Shown: positions 14,440 to 15,701 of the stretch, piece by piece
Layout of the letters: each line of letters starts with the position of its first letter
Position numbering within the stretch: the first letter of the stretch is position 1
From: Clostridia bacterium
GTDB lineage: Bacteria; Bacillota; Sulfobacillia; SLMV01
Direction: 5' to 3'
NCBI GenBank assembly: GCA_007136565.1
Contig: SLGS01000025.1
Coordinates: forward strand, 1 to 15,701
DNA: 15,701 nt
Made by a program: the position numbers and the translations under genes
The notes under the pieces: model-generated
What the model was told of the DNA's origin: nothing
Databases searched by the model: none
What the model saw: only the letters and a program-made list of their open reading frames with translations

Positions 14440-15701
14440 GTGACCATTAATCTCCCGGCCGATGCCGGCGTGGTGGCAATCAGCCTTCGCACACCACTGA
14501 TACTGCCCAGCGATGATATCAGGGATGTCGCCGTCGCAGCCACCGAGGAACTGGTGGAGGATGGAGACGTCATCTGCATTACCGAGTCGGTCGTGGCCCG
14601 ATCCCAAAACCGCTACATAACCTGCGATCAGCTGGCCGCTGATATCCGGACGAAACTCGAATTGGAACCAGGCGATCGCCTCGGGGTCATCAGTCCCATA
14701 GTGAGCAGAAATCGGTTCGCCCTGATCCTGCGCGCCATAGCCCAAGCGACATCCGGAGGTCATGTCGTGGTTCAGCTTTCCATCCCCGACGATGAAGTCG
14801 GGAACAAGGTGATCGAAGAGGAGTTCGCCACCCAGCGATTGCGGCTGAAGAGCATCTACAACTCGTTGCACGAACTGCGGGGTAATACACCCCACATGAA
14901 CGTACTCATCAGGGAAGTGTTGGCAGCGCTGAAGCTGCAAGAAATCGGATACGACGTTACCGCGATCCGCAAGATCACCGGTGAAGGTACGGGGGATCTG
15001 ACCCTGAGGGATCAAGAGGGCAAGACCATAGTGGCCGAGGTTAGCTTCGAGAACCTGGCGAAGACCACCCAGCGGGCCGCGGAAATAAGGCGAGACGTCG
15101 GCGCAGATGTGGCCCTGGCCATCACGGTCGACTTGGAACGCCAAAAGCTCACCATCGTCGACGCCGATCTATTCAAACACTCGGGACCCGAGCACGCCAT
15201 AGTGGCCGAGTTCCGCTATTCCGATCGGATCGCCTATTACCGGGATCCCAACTGCATCTACTCCGAAGAGGTCAAGGATCGCCATTTCTCCCACCCCATA
15301 ACCGGCATGGATTATCCACGGATGTACCTCGACATGATACACAGCGAGGGGGCGAGCGGGGAGATCCTGCTTACGAACAATCCGCTGAAGATCTTCGAGC
15401 ACGGCCTGGTGGACGGTGTCATCATAGGAGCTGTTCACAAGAGCCAGCAGCTTAAGGATCTCTTTACCTCCTTTGGGACGCGTACGCCCTTGCTCACCAT
15501 CCGAGACCTCGGACCGGAGCCGTGGGGCGTCATCGGTTCCAATGCCTCGGACGTGGAAAAAGGCGTCCTGAAACTGCTCCCGGACAATGCCGATGAAACC
15601 GCCGACGCCATACGCAAAAGCATCCTGGAGCAAACGGGTAAGGATGTGGAAGTACTCATATTCGGTGACGGGGCCTACAAGGATCCGGACACCGGAATAT
15701 A
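14440..15701 (+). CDS. Coenzyme F420-0:L-glutamate ligase family protein with inserted domain (partial, 3' end outside window)
   Basis: The frame is open from GTG 14440 to the window end (420 codons, no stop), so the C-terminus is missing. Residues 15-125 match the N-terminal half of bacterial F420-0:gamma-glutamyl ligase-like proteins (LRTPLILPSDDI, DGDVICITESVVARSQNRYI, GVISPIVSRNRFALILRAIA, IPDDEVGNKVI). The match resumes from about 280 (FSHPITGMDYPRMYLDMI, then LEQTGKDVEVLIFGDGAYKD). The family joins glutamate to F420-0, but in many bacteria the longer form is of unproven function. Between about 127 and 280 lies an extra segment not expected in the family. GTG 14440 is preceded by GAGG (14427-14430) at 9 bases; GTG 14431 and TTG 14425 are alternatives. 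It has its own extended -10 promoter. Confidence 0.85.
   Translation, partial: MTINLPADAGVVAISLRTPLILPSDDIRDVAVAATEELVEDGDVICITESVVARSQNRYITCDQLAADIRTKLELEPGDRLGVISPIVSRNRFALILRAIAQATSGGHVVVQLSIPDDEVGNKVIEEEFATQRLRLKSIYNSLHELRGNTPHMNVLIREVLAALKLQEIGYDVTAIRKITGEGTGDLTLRDQEGKTIVAEVSFENLAKTTQRAAEIRRDVGADVALAITVDLERQKLTIVDADLFKHSGPEHAIVAEFRYSDRIAYYRDPNCIYSEEVKDRHFSHPITGMDYPRMYLDMIHSEGASGEILLTNNPLKIFEHGLVDGVIIGAVHKSQQLKDLFTSFGTRTPLLTIRDLGPEPWGVIGSNASDVEKGVLKLLPDNADETADAIRKSILEQTGKDVEVLIFGDGAYKDPDTGI

Noticed and set aside
14401..15144. Long open frame on the minus strand opposite the F420-0 ligase-family gene
   Set aside because: The plus-strand frame matches a known family along its length and has its own promoter and start. 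The antisense product resembles no family and looks like a codon-bias shadow.
1..15701. tRNA, rRNA, transposase, integrase or phage genes
   Set aside because: None were recognised on either strand. The genes are compact with consistent codon use, and there is no sign of recent insertion.

Overview
This window is a gene-dense bacterial segment with moderately high GC: 13 protein genes, no RNA genes, no mobile elements and no CRISPR array that I can see. Lipobox signal peptides, Shine-Dalgarno sequences before most starts and extended -10 promoter boxes (TGnTAnnnT) show it is bacterial. The gene set is a LAL-type LuxR regulator, two GGDEF/HD-GYP hybrids, a coenzyme F420-0 ligase-family protein and a probable selenoprotein. 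Together these suggest an anaerobic or thermophilic lineage of Actinomycetota, or possibly Chloroflexota. This assignment is an inference from family content, not from a phylogenetic marker.

Layout. Positions 1-381 are non-coding and hold two strong inverted repeats and a possible promoter. A large LAL/MalT-type LuxR regulator (382-3108), a membrane-bound PAS-PAS-GGDEF-HD-GYP protein (3238-5406) and a membrane-anchored alpha/beta hydrolase (5458-6237) follow on the plus strand. A tightly overlapping three-gene minus-strand operon comes next: cyclophilin (7785-7261), YaiI/YqxD-family protein (7261-6752) and a peroxiredoxin-like protein (6771-6289). From a divergent promoter region the plus strand continues with two small lipoproteins, one a TSNG-repeat DUF4097-like protein (8040-8867) and one with a DUF6199-like C-terminus (8947-9564). 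After these come a NYN-domain nuclease-like protein (9750-10298) and a second, soluble PAS-GGDEF-HD-GYP protein (10389-12101) ending at a rho-independent terminator. A translationally coupled pair, coiled-coil protein (12320-13069) and membrane-anchored polysaccharide deacetylase (13069-14307), precedes an F420-0:gamma-glutamyl ligase family gene (14440 onward) cut by the window end.

The main discovery is the peroxiredoxin-like gene. Its reading frame runs through an in-frame TGA (6642-6640, minus strand) exactly at the first position of the CxxC redox motif, giving U-P-F-C. A hairpin with an AGUU loop starts 18 nt after the TGA, as a bacterial SECIS element should. Conventional gene calling would truncate the protein to its C-terminal two thirds. 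A second notable object is the F420 ligase-family protein, which carries an extra segment of about 150 residues with the look of a degenerate restriction-endonuclease-like fold.

Functionally, the window combines signalling (LuxR LAL, two c-di-GMP make/break enzymes), envelope functions (hydrolase, lipoproteins, deacetylase) and a small folding/redox operon. The two c-di-GMP enzymes have near-identical catalytic cores but different sensors, one membrane-bound and one soluble. They look like paralogues feeding different inputs into the same second messenger.
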